A stretch of 64,000 nt of DNA from BAIKAL-G1 sp943370385 (GTDB taxonomy: Bacteria > Cyanobacteriota > Cyanobacteriia > PCC-6307 > Cyanobiaceae). The stretch covers positions 1-64,000 of the forward strand of contig CALRQT020000013.1 of the NCBI GenBank assembly GCA_943370385.1. The letters run 5' to 3'. Both the position numbers and the translations under genes were made by a program. Every line of letters begins with the position of its first letter. Positions within the stretch are counted from its first letter, which is position 1. The notes under the pieces are model-generated. The model made no database searches. It was not told where the DNA came from and worked only from the letters and a program-made list of their open reading frames with translations. Of the stretch, positions 52,589-60,816 are shown piece by piece.

Positions 52589-52912
52589 TCACCAGCGCTC
52601 ACCGGCGCGGCAGTCCTCGATCACCGCAGGGGTGAGGGGCATGGTGGCTTGCAGCTGGCGCAGATCAGTGGCCAGGGCCGCGCGATCCAACCTGCGCAGA
52701 GGCTCCAGGCTCAGGCGGCCGTCAGGGCCAACGACGATGTCGATCTCATCCCCTTCTTGCAGCCCCGCCTGACGCAGGCAATCGGCCGGGAGCCTGACCG
52801 CCAGGCTGTTTCCCCAGCGGCGGATCGCCTGCGGGAAGTGCTGGCTGGCGTCAGCTGAACGACCTTGAGGCTTGGACTGTGTCAAGGAACGCCCTTGGCC
52901 GTTCACGGCCAC
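52589..52912 (-). CDS. AbrB/MazE-type antitoxin
   Basis: The swapped-hairpin DNA-binding motif reads IRRWGNSLAVRLPADCLRQA, GLQEGDEIDIVVGPDGRLSL. The C-terminal RLDRAALATDLRQLQATMP is the toxin-binding part. The conserved segment begins about 30 residues after the first start codon, so the real start may be downstream. Coupled to vapC. Confidence 0.78.
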   Translation of the reverse strand: MAVNGQGRSLTQSKPQGRSADASQHFPQAIRRWGNSLAVRLPADCLRQAGLQEGDEIDIVVGPDGRLSLEPLRRLDRAALATDLRQLQATMPLTPAVIEDCRAGERW

Positions 52913-52948
52913 CTGTAGAGACGTGACTCTACGCCCGTTTTGTGGCGT

Positions 52949-53191
52949 TCAGTGCTGCAGATGCCGCCGGCTCCAGCCAGTGATGGTCGCCTCGACGTTC
53001 TCGAGGTGCCACTGCAGGGGCCCTTTCCCCTGGGTGCAGCCCCAACGGCGGTAGTGCTTGCCGGGCGTGAGCACCCCGCGGAGACGCAGCTGTCGCAGGG
53101 TTTCGCGGCTCATGCCCAGTTCGGTGCAGGCCTCGGCGGTGGTGACCCAAACCCGATGACGCCCGGATGGTGCGGGAGCTGGGCTATCCAT
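52949..53191 (-). CDS. Excisionase-like small HTH protein
   Basis: 80 residues with RVWVTTAEACTELGMSRETL, RQLRLRGVLTPGKHYRRWG and W-rich ending, a winged-HTH/MerR-like excisionase pattern. Such proteins bend DNA to steer integrase toward excision. Its ATG overlaps the stop of the upstream antirepressor gene (TGATGG on the - strand), so both are translated together. Confidence 0.72.
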   Translation of the reverse strand: MDSPAPAPSGRHRVWVTTAEACTELGMSRETLRQLRLRGVLTPGKHYRRWGCTQGKGPLQWHLENVEATITGWSRRHLQH

Positions 53192-53994
53192 CAGCCGTGC
53201 CCCCGCACGATGTCGAGCACGGCTGGGTTCCAGAGGATCTGGTAGCCGCTATGGCCATGGCGGCAGTAGGGCAAGGCCTCGGCCCACTCCTGGCCCCGTT
53301 CGGTCAGCTCCCATTCATCGCGGGCGTTGCGGACCTGCAGACCGCAGGCCGCTAGGTGCTGGTTCATCACCCGGGCTGCCATGCCCAGCTGGCGCCCGAG
53401 CCCGGTGGCGTCGCACCGGGAGGTGCGCCAGGCGGCGCGATGTGAGCAGATCGGGGCCTCCGCTGCTGGCAGGGCTCGCCGCAGGGTTTCAGTCGCCAGC
53501 CCAGTGTTCTCCTGAATGCAGGTGAGCGTTGCTGCCATGGCAATACCGGGTTTAACGCCGGGGATCTGGGCGATGGCCTGACCAATCAGCAACAGGGCGC
53601 CGACGCTGTCCTGCTTGTCTGAGGGCAAGCCCGGCTGCGTGGAGGCGAGGTTCGGCACGGCATAACTGCCGGTGCGACGGATCGCCGGCAGCACCTCATG
53701 GGTGATCCAGCGCTTGAAGCGCTTGGCCTCCGGCTTGCGGCTGCCGAGAACCAAGGTGTAAAGACCAGGTTCATTTACCGTGGCCACGACCTGCAAACCG
53801 CCAGGGGTGTCGGTTGAAATGACACCCTTCTCGTCGGCATCCAGTCGGGTCGTGGCCTGACGAGGATTCCCGATCTCCAGCACGCTGCAGACATCGGTGG
53901 CGACAAACCAGGGGTCGCCGTGGCTATCGGTGAGGACCCGGATCTGAGCGCCCTCGTAGTGGAAGGGCAGATGGGTGGAAAGGCTGCTAGTCAT
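53191..53994 (-). CDS. Bro-N phage antirepressor
   Basis: The start at 53994 (MTSSLSTHLPFHYEGAQIRV) gives 267 residues. Bro-N domain: LTDSHGDPWFVATDVCSVLE, IGNPRQATTRLDADEKGV, NEPGLYTLVLGSRKPEAKRF, KRWITHEVLPAIRRTGSY. The C-terminal domain (GMAARVMNQHLAACGLQVRN) resembles KilAC/ANT DNA-binding domains. It probably opposes a phage repressor. Confidence 0.85.
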   Translation of the reverse strand: MTSSLSTHLPFHYEGAQIRVLTDSHGDPWFVATDVCSVLEIGNPRQATTRLDADEKGVISTDTPGGLQVVATVNEPGLYTLVLGSRKPEAKRFKRWITHEVLPAIRRTGSYAVPNLASTQPGLPSDKQDSVGALLLIGQAIAQIPGVKPGIAMAATLTCIQENTGLATETLRRALPAAEAPICSHRAAWRTSRCDATGLGRQLGMAARVMNQHLAACGLQVRNARDEWELTERGQEWAEALPYCRHGHSGYQILWNPAVLDIVRGHG

Positions 53995-54076
53995 CACTGA
54001 AAAGCGGTGGAACGGGTGCCAGCGGCGGTGGTTCTGACCCGGAGCTGCTGGCGTGTGGTTGGGGTTGGGGTTTGTA

Positions 54077-54829
54077 TCAGCGATCGGCCAGCTGATCGCG
54101 CAAGCGCTTGAGGGTGAGCAGCAACCAGATGCGGCGGTAGCTCTTGACCTGGCGGGGGGCGCCGTCGACGAACTGTTGGCGCACCGGTGGCTCCTGGTGG
54201 AACTCTTTGCGGTAGGTCGCCGCGACCAGCTTTCCCACTGAGCCGTACTGGTTGCGGGGCAGCACCTGCTGGAACACCTCCAACCAGGCATCGCTGAGGG
54301 TCATTTCCTCATCGATAGGGGCAGCTGGCAGCAGCCCGGCGCCTGTGGTGATCAAGTTGCCCCGCACGAAGTCCTTAAAGAGGAGCTCATCGCGCTGATC
54401 GAGGCCACCGAGCCGCTCGAATAGGCCGATGCTGCGCTCGACCAGGGTAAGCAGTTCGGCTGCCCTGAGCCTTGGCGAGGACATTGGCGCTGGTGCGGTT
54501 GGTGCCTGCTGGCTGGTTTCGAGGAACCAGCCGTCCATCCAGACGGCAAAGGGTGCACTGATCCAGCGGGCCAGGTCGACTGCGACCTGGGGATGGACCC
54601 AGGATCCGCCGCCTTGGCCCTGGCGGGACTCAATCAGGTCAAACACCGGAATTTCCGTTGTTTGGGACAGGGCGCCTAGATAGGTCTGGCAGCGGTCTGA
54701 CTCGCGGTAATCAGACCAGCGCTTCTTATTTGCTTTGCACATCGCCGTGGCATTGATGTAGCCATCGCTAGTGCGGCGTGAGATGGGGGTGTCGTTCCAG
54801 GACCGGACGACCAGGGACTGGGACTCCAT
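54077..54829 (-). CDS. KilA-N domain protein
   Basis: ATG 54829 (MESQSLVVRSWNDTPISRRT) gives 250 residues. KilA-N: SDGYINATAMCKANKKRWSD, YRESDRCQTYLGALSQTTEI, GGGSWVHPQVAVDLARWISA. KilA-N proteins of phages bind DNA and act as antirepressors or growth inhibitors. Longer upstream extensions look non-coding. Confidence 0.83.
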   Translation of the reverse strand: MESQSLVVRSWNDTPISRRTSDGYINATAMCKANKKRWSDYRESDRCQTYLGALSQTTEIPVFDLIESRQGQGGGSWVHPQVAVDLARWISAPFAVWMDGWFLETSQQAPTAPAPMSSPRLRAAELLTLVERSIGLFERLGGLDQRDELLFKDFVRGNLITTGAGLLPAAPIDEEMTLSDAWLEVFQQVLPRNQYGSVGKLVAATYRKEFHQEPPVRQQFVDGAPRQVKSYRRIWLLLTLKRLRDQLADR

Positions 54830-54873
54830 AGAGAGGACTGGGGTTGGTGGGTTTGCAGTTGCCGATGGTTTGT

Positions 54874-55209
54874 TCAGCGAGCCGGCAGCGGTTTGACAGG
54901 AGCAACCCCCGCGGCAGTCCCCGATGCGGAATCGGCATGAGAGCGGTCGAGCTTGGGGGTTGCCTTGGTGGCCGTCGCAGAAGCTGCGGTTAGCGATGGC
55001 AATAGGGGCCTGGCAATCACCAGCAGGGCGGTGCCGAGCTGGCAGAGGAGCACCAGCAACAGCAGGCGCTGGAGGTTGGAGAGGCTGGTGAGGGCGACCA
55101 GGACGGTGGGCCGGCGGCTGTTGCAAAAACGAGGCAGCTGGGGGCCGGGCCGGTGAGAGGTGGCGCCCCTCCAGGTGCCGGGGCCTGGGCTTGGGCGATC
55201 GGTTGCCAT
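54874..55209 (-). CDS. Small membrane protein in phage replication block
   Basis: 111 residues with one strongly hydrophobic helix (LQRLLLLVLLCQLGTALLVI) flanked by basic and Ala/Thr-rich stretches. The start overlaps the SSB-like gene stop at 55209. No family recognised. Confidence 0.5.
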   Translation of the reverse strand: MATDRPSPGPGTWRGATSHRPGPQLPRFCNSRRPTVLVALTSLSNLQRLLLLVLLCQLGTALLVIARPLLPSLTAASATATKATPKLDRSHADSASGTAAGVAPVKPLPAR

Positions 55210-55853
55210 CAGAAGGGGACCTCCTGGTCGTCGCTGTCGCTAGCGGCGGACCAAGTTGGGGTTGGATTGCCAGGGGCCTGGTTAGGGGCTGGGCCGTTGG
55301 CCTGGCTAGCGACAACATCTGCCGGGGGCGCGCTGTAGCCCTCGACCTGCTCAAAGCTGTCGGTGGGATCGAGCTGCTCATAGGGGATGTAATCAACCAC
55401 CTGAACGGCACGGGGCTGGAAGGTCATGCCGCAGCCGTTCTCTCCATCCCAGTCGTAGGTGTCAAAGGCGACAATCAACTTGGAGCCATTGCCGATGGCA
55501 GCGCCAGTCCAGGGCTGCTTTTTGGCATCGACGATGCGCGGCCCCTCGGACAGGGAGCCATCGCGCCTCAGAAATTGCGGCACCTTGAAGCGCAGCACGG
55601 TGATCTCACTGGGCCGCTCCTTATCGGCCTTCCAGGGGAAGCCCTTTTCGGCGCGGCGTTTGCGGCTGCCGTGTAGGGCAATGAACTGGTCCTCCATCGC
55701 TAGCAGGAAGGATTGGGCCTGCTGGTCGTTGCTTGGCAGCAGCAGATCGCAGGTCCAGGCCATGGGTTTGGCCCTATCGAGCTGGTGGCGAGGGGTGATC
55801 AGGTGGGCCCAGCGCACTGCAGCGAGGGGGGTGCGAAAGATGTCCTTAGCCAT
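55209..55853 (-). CDS. SSB-like single-stranded DNA-binding protein
   Basis: 214 residues. A beta-rich core (GSKLIVAFDTYDWDGENGCG, FQPRAVQVVDYIPYEQL) resembles phage ssDNA-binding proteins of the DUF2815 type. After a Pro/Ala/Asn-rich linker it ends SDDQEVPF, the acidic DDxxPF-like tip with which bacterial SSBs recruit partner proteins. It probably protects ssDNA during replication of the element. Confidence 0.72.
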   Translation of the reverse strand: MAKDIFRTPLAAVRWAHLITPRHQLDRAKPMAWTCDLLLPSNDQQAQSFLLAMEDQFIALHGSRKRRAEKGFPWKADKERPSEITVLRFKVPQFLRRDGSLSEGPRIVDAKKQPWTGAAIGNGSKLIVAFDTYDWDGENGCGMTFQPRAVQVVDYIPYEQLDPTDSFEQVEGYSAPPADVVASQANGPAPNQAPGNPTPTWSAASDSDDQEVPF

Positions 55854-55942
55854 GGGTTAACGCGGTGCAAGGGATCTGGTGAGCGGCTGGCAGCAGGGTT
55901 GCTCGCCTTAGCGGCGGAGTGGCCTAGGGCTTGGGCAATCGC

Positions 55943-56815
55943 TCATGGGAGCGGCGGCACCGGGGCGGTGTTCTGCATTGGGGCTGGGTTCTGGCCTTGG
56001 GCTGGGTTTTGGGCCTCGGTAAGGAAGTGCTCCAGGAAGCGGCCGTGTTGGCGCTGGCTGATGCGATCACCGATCGAGCGGGCATTGCGCGGCACCAAGA
56101 AGTGCTCGCGGAAGGCGGTGGTGAGCTCGCGGCGGGTGCTTTGGGGCAGGGCCAGGATCCGGCGGTGGTAATCGCCGATCTCATCAGGGCTCAGGGGCTC
56201 AAGGCCTGAATCCGGCGTGGCGCCTGCATTGGGGCTGCCTGGGGCAGGCCCCGGCTCAATCGGCTGGTGCTGCTGGTCTGGGCTCGCCTGCTGAACAGGA
56301 GGCGCCAGCTGGGCCTGCTCACCAACAGGTTCGCCAGCAGGCTTGCTGGTGGCAGCGTCGCTTTCAGCGTCACTGGGCTCTACAGCCCAAGGCACCTCTG
56401 CCACGGGAATCCCCAGCAGTAGGGCCAGCATTAGGCCGGTCATGCTGGCCAGGTCGCTGGGCTCGCTCGCCCAGGTCTCGCTGCTGAGTTCGGCGCCGGA
56501 TGCATGCCGAACCGTGACCTGGAGCCTGGGGCGGCCGTGTTGTTCGCCGAGGCGGGCGGACCAGCCGATGCCCTGGCGCAGGGCCGGCTTGGCCGCTGCC
56601 GCGACTGCGCCGAGGTCGCTTGTGGGGATGGCGGTGACCTCGGCCTGGAAACGGGCTAGGGCCCAGGTGAGTTGTTGCTCGGGCCCCTGGGGGTTCTGGA
56701 TTGGCGGCACCAGAGGTGCCTGCTGGGATGCGCCTCCCGGGTGGCCTGGCGCAGCAGTGGTGACGGGGACAACTGCCGCCGGGCTGGCCCCGGAGGGCCG
56801 GGCTGTGGAGTCCAT
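55943..56815 (-). CDS. Hypothetical replication-block protein
   Basis: 290 residues. Ordered part 1 (~50-145): QLTWALARFQAEVTAIPTSD, RPRLQVTVRHASGAELSSET, MTGLMLALLLGIPVAEVPWA. A Pro/Gln-rich linker follows, then a helical part (SPDEIGDYHRRILALPQSTR, RELTTAFREHFLVPRNARSI). Its place beside the SSB-like gene fits a recombination mediator (ERF-like), but no signature motif proves this. Confidence 0.5.
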   Translation of the reverse strand: MDSTARPSGASPAAVVPVTTAAPGHPGGASQQAPLVPPIQNPQGPEQQLTWALARFQAEVTAIPTSDLGAVAAAAKPALRQGIGWSARLGEQHGRPRLQVTVRHASGAELSSETWASEPSDLASMTGLMLALLLGIPVAEVPWAVEPSDAESDAATSKPAGEPVGEQAQLAPPVQQASPDQQHQPIEPGPAPGSPNAGATPDSGLEPLSPDEIGDYHRRILALPQSTRRELTTAFREHFLVPRNARSIGDRISQRQHGRFLEHFLTEAQNPAQGQNPAPMQNTAPVPPLP

Positions 56816-56948
56816 GGCGATTGCGATCGGGCGGTTGCCCGCTGATCGAAAGCTTAGAACTCCTAAAGCAAAGGAGCACTAGTAGGGACTGTTAATTCCT
56901 AGTTGCTTGCTCTGTTCGTGGTTGGCCAGCGGGCCTCAGCCCTGATGT
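56816..56948 (-). promoter_or_regulatory. Intergenic region with nested inverted repeats
   Basis: CTCCT (56860-56864) / AGGAG (56872-56876) and ACTAG (56878-56882) / CTAGT (56899-56903) are inverted pairs in an AT-rich stretch just before the gene at 55943-56815. It is a likely promoter/operator for the leftward replication genes; the upstream HTH protein is the obvious candidate regulator. Confidence 0.4.
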
Positions 56949-57671
56949 CTATGGCGGCGCCATGGGTTTCTTGCCCTTGCTGCCGCCGGGCTGGCGCCGC
57001 TGGCGGTTGCTGTCCTCCCACTGATCCAGCCAGCGCTTGGGCAGGTAGTGGTCGGCCTCGATCCAGAGCGGCGCGAGCTCCTCGGGCTTGTAGTCGCCAA
57101 AGCCGGTGAGAACGGCATAGAAGCGTTTGCGGTGCTCCTCGCTGGCGACGGCCGCCAGGGTTGTGATCGCCTCGCTGGGATCGAGCTGCCATTCCTCGAC
57201 TACCCGGCGCAGCTGCTGGCGCCACTTGGCCGAGAGCTCGGTGGCCTTGCGCTGGCCGATCGTGGGTGGGGGTGTGTTGAGGAAGGCCGCTGGCACCTCC
57301 CGCAGGCCGCAGTAGCAAGCCCAAAGCTCCAGGGCGGTCCAGACCGGGCAGTCGCCATCGCCCAAGGGAATGGCGCCCTCAAGTTTTTGCTTAATCGCCT
57401 GGGTTTTGACCGCTCCCCACTCCTGTTCGGCGATGCGGCGGTTGAGCTCGGCCAGCTGCCAGAAGGCCTTTTGGCGCAGCTCACCGGCCTTGCCCTGCTC
57501 GATCACCGAGAGGTTGCCGTAGGAGATCGTGTCAAAACCGGCCTCGTCGGCCCAGCTGCAGGCGGTGTACTGGGTCCAGCCATTGCGGCGGCGCCAGTTG
57601 AGCAGCATGCGGCCAAAGCCGGTGCGGTTGGCCTCCTGGCGCTCCAGCAGTTGGGCGTAGGTGATCGCCAC
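56949..57671 (-). CDS. HTH (XRE-like) regulatory protein
   Basis: GTG start at 57671 (MAITYAQLLERQEANRTGFG). The N-terminal HTH reads RMLLNWRRRNGWTQYTACSW, ADEAGFDTISYGNLSVIEQG. The remaining 160 residues are helical, with LGDGDCPVWTALELWACYCG and a basic C-terminus. Similar long HTH proteins sit in cyanophage-like elements; a repressor or replication control role is plausible. Confidence 0.6.
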   Translation of the reverse strand: MAITYAQLLERQEANRTGFGRMLLNWRRRNGWTQYTACSWADEAGFDTISYGNLSVIEQGKAGELRQKAFWQLAELNRRIAEQEWGAVKTQAIKQKLEGAIPLGDGDCPVWTALELWACYCGLREVPAAFLNTPPPTIGQRKATELSAKWRQQLRRVVEEWQLDPSEAITTLAAVASEEHRKRFYAVLTGFGDYKPEELAPLWIEADHYLPKRWLDQWEDSNRQRRQPGGSKGKKPMAPP

Positions 57672-57749
57672 CGGGTTAATCCTGAGTTAATGGGCCGATT
57701 CTAAGCCAAGCTTGCTGTAGCTAGCCAGAGCCTGACTGGTCTAGGCCCG

Positions 57750-57914
57750 TCAGGGCCGTTCAGGGCCGAGCGGAGAGAGGAGCTGCTTGGCCAGCTTGCC
57801 TGTGATGATTTGGCCTGTTTCCACCTGCACTCTCAAAGCCAGGCTGTAGGGATGGTCGCCCGGGTGGGCCCGGCTCAACCGGTAGAGCCGCTGCCGTAGG
57901 TCGGCCCGGTCCAT
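57750..57914 (-). CDS. 54-residue protein coupled to VRR-NUC gene
   Basis: ATG at 57914 overlaps the VRR-NUC stop (TAATG). It reads MDRADLRQRLYRLSRAHPGD, HPYSLALRVQVETGQIITGK, LAKQLLSPLGPERP. Host-like codon use, charged helix-strand pattern and coupling support a real small gene. Function unknown. Confidence 0.5.
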   Translation of the reverse strand: MDRADLRQRLYRLSRAHPGDHPYSLALRVQVETGQIITGKLAKQLLSPLGPERP

Positions 57915-58306
57915 TAGGGGATCTGCGGCAGCGGGTCCCTGGCTGGCCAGGTTGCCAGCTCCAGGGCCTGCTCGGCCGCCTCGACGGAGCGGCAGATGGC
58001 CGCCAGGCCGCCCAACTGCTCAACGAGCTGCAGAAAGGCCCGCTGCTCCGGGCTGACGACACCGCGGGCGGTCTTGATCTCCAGGGCAACGAACTGGGCG
58101 ATGCGCTGGCCGACCAGATCTGGGGTGATCTCAAGCGAGCGCAGGCCGATCAGGTCGCTGCTGCCCTTGGCCAACCCAAAGCGCACTAGCCGGCCTTGCT
58201 GGTCGACCAGGGCGCCGCTGTTGTTGCGCCACAAGCGCACTGGGCCGTGGCCGCAGGCCAGGCGGATGCGCTGCTGGATCTCGTGTTCGCCCATGGAGGA
58301 GGCCAT
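57914..58306 (-). CDS. VRR-NUC domain nuclease
   Basis: 130 residues: GEHEIQQRIRLACGHGPVRL, WRNNSG, FGLAKGSSDLIGL (catalytic Asp), FVALEIKTARGVVSPEQRAF (ExK catalytic pair) and AEQALELATW. VRR-NUC enzymes are Holliday-junction/flap-type nucleases common in phages. The start may be 58306 or 58294. A GTATTCGC array lies just upstream and may control it. Confidence 0.85.
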   Translation of the reverse strand: MASSMGEHEIQQRIRLACGHGPVRLWRNNSGALVDQQGRLVRFGLAKGSSDLIGLRSLEITPDLVGQRIAQFVALEIKTARGVVSPEQRAFLQLVEQLGGLAAICRSVEAAEQALELATWPARDPLPQIP

Positions 58307-58347
58307 GGCCCCTATTGCCAGCGGGGGCGGGCGTCAGCGATGGCCAT

Positions 58348-58406
58348 GTATTCGCTGTTTTGCGAATACCTGCCTTGTATTCGCCGATCTGGCCTGGCTG
58401 CTAATT
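58348..58406. repeat. GTATTCGC inverted-repeat array, copy 1
   Basis: GTATTCGC (58348-58355) and GCGAATAC (58362-58369) form a perfect 8-bp palindrome with a 6-nt spacer. A third half-site GTATTCGC is at 58377-58384, and a degenerate fourth (GCTAATTG) near 58400. The intervening bases also match copies 2 and 3. It lies 42 bp upstream of the VRR-NUC start. Confidence 0.8.
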
Positions 58407-58430
58407 GCACAGGACCTGAGCCGGTTGCTC

Positions 58431-58700
58431 CTACTCGTAGTGGCTCCAGAGACGCAGGACTTTCACGATGCGCTCCTCCTCCAGCACCTGGTAGACGAGG
58501 CGGTGCTGGATGGTGATGCGGCGGGAGCAGCCCCCGCGCAGCTTTCCGACTAGGGCCTCGTAGGGCGGCGGTTGGACATAGGGGTCGTTGGCCAAAAGCT
58601 CAAGAAGGGCCTGGGCGTTCTGCTTGAGGGCAGGCGATGCGGACGCGAGCTTGCGGGCGTCTTTTTGAGCCTGCTCGGTGAACAGAATCGTCCAGCTCAC
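58431..58700 (-). CDS. yoeB: YoeB-type mRNA interferase toxin
   Basis: 89 residues beginning MSWTILFTEQAQKDARKLAS and ending KVLRLWSHYE. The segment EALVGKLRGGCSRRITIQHR, LVYQVLEEERIV is the YoeB/Txe fold; the terminal SHY-type motif (WSHYE) is characteristic. YoeB cleaves mRNA on the ribosome. ATGA overlap with yefM. Confidence 0.88.
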   Translation of the reverse strand: MSWTILFTEQAQKDARKLASASPALKQNAQALLELLANDPYVQPPPYEALVGKLRGGCSRRITIQHRLVYQVLEEERIVKVLRLWSHYE

Positions 58701-58939
58701 CAGCCCGGTTCGGTGCTGAGGTCGGAGACATCGGTCGCCATGCCATCCAGGATCGACTCGCGCATGCCGGGGATCGAGACCAGGTGCAGGGTTTCCTGGA
58801 TGGCGCGCCAGTCGTCTTCTGAAAGCAGGACGGCATTGCCCCGCTTGCCGGTGATCTGGAGCGGCTCGTGGGACTGCCCCACCTCATCGATCAGGGCGTA
58901 GAGCCGCTTGCGGGCTTCCGTGGCTGAGACGGTGGCCAT
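58697..58939 (-). CDS. yefM: YefM-type antitoxin
   Basis: 80 residues: MATVSATEARKRLYALIDEV, HEPLQITGKRGNAVLLSEDD, WRAIQETLHLVSIPGMRESI. This is a textbook YefM/Phd antitoxin with the conserved WRAIQETLHL helix. The operator GTACG-6-CGTAC lies 17 bp upstream. Confidence 0.88.
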   Translation of the reverse strand: MATVSATEARKRLYALIDEVGQSHEPLQITGKRGNAVLLSEDDWRAIQETLHLVSIPGMRESILDGMATDVSDLSTEPGW

Positions 58940-58955
58940 GGGTTTCCTGCTGCCC

Positions 58956-58971
58956 GTACGTCAAAGCGTAC
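58956..58971 (-). promoter_or_regulatory. yefM-yoeB operator palindrome
   Basis: GTACG TCAAAG CGTAC, an inverted repeat 17 bp before the yefM start codon. YefM repressors bind TGTACA-like palindromes, and the GTAC core is shared. The rest of the stretch to 59144 shows nothing supported. Confidence 0.5.
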
Positions 58972-59144
58972 CGTGTTGGGCCATGCTGCGCTGCCGGGCC
59001 GCCCGGGCATGGCGTGCCCAGGTCAGCTTGTTGCCTCTACTCGATCAGTGTTCAACGGGAGGGCTGCTGAAAACCCTCGACCTGGCACGGGAGCTTGAGC
59101 GAGTCCTGGCACCCTGCAGGGGACTGGTGGTTGCCCGATGCCCC

Positions 59145-59441
59145 TCAGTTCTGATGACGCGCCGAGTAGCCGGCCACGGCTCCAACCAATGCGGCAGCCA
59201 TGCTGCCAAGTCCTTGGAGTCCTTGCTGTCGCTGTTCGGCGCTGTATCGCCCCTGCAGGTCCACTGCCACCCAACTGCAGACCGCTAGTAGAGCCAGTAC
59301 GGAGATACCTCCTAGGCGAAGGACGACCCTCTCAAGCCCACGACGGTGTGCATGTTCTGCTGGATCGCTGCGGCGCCCCTGCAGCCGCTCGAAGGTGTCG
59401 GCTAGCTCGACCAGGGATTGGGGGTCAGGCAGCTGGTTCAC
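59145..59441 (-). CDS. Small membrane protein coupled to RHH gene
   Basis: 98 residues with a central hydrophobic helix (LGGISVLALLAVCSWVAVDL) and a second Ala/Gly-rich segment (GLGSMAAALVGAVAGYSA). The start overlaps the stop of the RHH gene (ATGA), so the two are co-translated. Family not recognised. Confidence 0.55.
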   Translation of the reverse strand: MNQLPDPQSLVELADTFERLQGRRSDPAEHAHRRGLERVVLRLGGISVLALLAVCSWVAVDLQGRYSAEQRQQGLQGLGSMAAALVGAVAGYSARHQN

Positions 59442-59653
59442 AGGGTCACGACTTCCTTGATCCGGGGCAGGCCGCCTTCCTCCACGAAGAACCCCATGCT
59501 GCGGCCCTCTTGCTTTTCCTTCTTGGCGAAGGCGAGGAGGGCCACAGCCCGCCTCACCACCTCCGCCCTGCTGAGCCCCTCGGCTTCTGCCAGCTGATCG
59601 AGGCCTTCTAGGAAGGCATCCGACACCCGCAGGGCCAGCCGCTCCGTCTTCAT
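59438..59653 (-). CDS. CopG-like ribbon-helix-helix protein
   Basis: ATG 59653 (MKTERLALRVSDAFLEGLDQ) opens an RHH DNA-binding domain (AEAEGLSRAEVVRRAVALLA). The protein is 71 residues. It could be an antitoxin-like regulator of the membrane protein downstream or a copy-number type regulator. Confidence 0.7.
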   Translation of the reverse strand: MKTERLALRVSDAFLEGLDQLAEAEGLSRAEVVRRAVALLAFAKKEKQEGRSMGFFVEEGGLPRIKEVVTL

Positions 59654-59804
59654 GGTGTGTGCGTACATCCGTTGCCCAAAGCTACGGCGTTTGGTGTCTT
59701 TTGGGTCGGCTCGGCTTGTCTGTCCTGGGCTTGCCCCTTGGGCCTGCTGCTGGACCACCCCTGCGAGCCTGGTCAAGATGGGATCACCTTGCAAGGGAAG
59801 CGGC

Positions 59805-60227
59805 TCAGGTCAAGCTCCAGGGATTGATCAACTCCAGGCCGATCTCGGCGAAGTCGTGGATGTCCCGTGTGGCCAGGGGCACCCCGTGGGCCAGGGCCGT
59901 GGCTGCGATCACCGCATCGGCAGTCGCCATCGGCCGGGCCAGCACTTCGCGGCGCCGCAGTAATTCGGCGTACCAGTGGGCTGCGTCGCTGGTGAAGGGC
60001 CAGATCCGGCCAGCAAATAGCTCGGCCGCCAGGGCATCCCAGCTCTGCTGGAGTTGTTGCTGACGCCGGCCAGCTGGGAGCCGGGCTAGGCCGTGCAGGA
60101 TTTCGGCCTCGTTCATGGCCGTGATCGCCACCGCCTCTGGATCAAGGCCATCGGCCCAGGCCAGCACCTTGGGCTCGGGCACCAGACGCATCAGCTCCGA
60201 GATCACATTGGTGTCGAGCAAAATCAC
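59805..60227 (-). CDS. FitB-like PIN-domain toxin
   Basis: GTG 60227 (MILLDTNVISELMRLVPEPK) is the natural PIN start. Other acids: AMNEAEILHGLARLP, TADAVIAATALAHG, LATRDIHDFAEIG. This matches the FitB/VapC subclass that pairs with FitA, encoded 31 bp upstream. Confidence 0.87.
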   Translation of the reverse strand: MILLDTNVISELMRLVPEPKVLAWADGLDPEAVAITAMNEAEILHGLARLPAGRRQQQLQQSWDALAAELFAGRIWPFTSDAAHWYAELLRRREVLARPMATADAVIAATALAHGVPLATRDIHDFAEIGLELINPWSLT

Positions 60228-60258
60228 CGGGACGGCTCCGCTTGGGAATCGATCTGCC

Positions 60259-60531
60259 TCAGGGTTCCAGGTTGGTTTCGTGTTCGAACTGGGCTGGGGT
60301 TGGCAGGGAGGAACGCTCCGGCAGGTCCAGCTCCACCCCGCCGAGCCGGGCGAAATGGTCATGGATGCGACTGCCTAGGCCCTTGCCGTTAGGGGCGGGC
60401 TCCCCAGCTGCGATGGCGGCCCGAAGAATTGTGCGGGCCTCCTCCTCCATCGAGCGGCCGTGGCGGGCGGCCTGCACGCGGAGCTGGGCCTTGGTGCTCT
60501 CGTCGAGGTTGCGGATGGTGAGGGTGGCCAT
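60259..60531 (-). CDS. FitA-like RHH antitoxin
   Basis: 90 residues: MATLTIRNLDESTKAQLRVQ, AARHGRSMEEEARTILRAAI. This is the classical FitA ribbon-helix-helix with HGRSMEEEAR. It pairs with the FitB toxin downstream. Confidence 0.88.
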   Translation of the reverse strand: MATLTIRNLDESTKAQLRVQAARHGRSMEEEARTILRAAIAAGEPAPNGKGLGSRIHDHFARLGGVELDLPERSSLPTPAQFEHETNLEP

Positions 60532-60606
60532 GGAGGACGACTGCTGGCGCTGCTAGCAATGCTGTCAACGCTAACGCCGCTGGCGACTGCTCGCCCTGCC
60601 AGCCCA

Positions 60607-60730
60607 TAAGCGTTGCGCTGCCGAGCCACCCAGACATGGCGGACCCAGCCGGGTTTGTAGCCCCCGTTCCGGCTCGCGTTGGAGGAGCTGCTCAAGGCTG
60701 CGGCAGCAGGCTGATGGCGACTGGGGGCGG
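60607..60730 (-). pseudogene. 3' fragment duplicate of the SF2 helicase gene
   Basis: This stretch matches 62557-62678, the last ~40 codons of the helicase at the right end. The - strand reading NGGYKPGWVRHVWVARQRNA corresponds to the helicase ending RGYKPGWARHVWAARQRNA, but the stop codon is lost and a frameshift lies upstream. It is a direct-repeat relic. Confidence 0.7.
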
Positions 60731-60748
60731 GACGACAGGGAGTGGCAG

Positions 60749-60808
60749 GTATTGGCTGTTTGGCGAATACATGGGCAGTATTGGCTGAACTGGTCGCACG
60801 GCTAATCG
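60749..60808. repeat. GTATTCGC inverted-repeat array, copy 2
   Basis: GTATTGGC (60749-60756), GCGAATAC (60763-60770), GTATTGGC (60778-60785) and a degenerate GCTAATCG (60801-60808), with the same spacing as copies 1 and 3. It ends 8 bp before the start codon of the Cdc6-like gene. Confidence 0.75.
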
Positions 60809-60816
60809 CTCAAGTG

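Noticed and set aside
60389..60695. Possible small gene on the - strand overlapping fitA
   Set aside because: Its beginning is the helicase 3' relic and the rest is antisense or out of frame to fitA.
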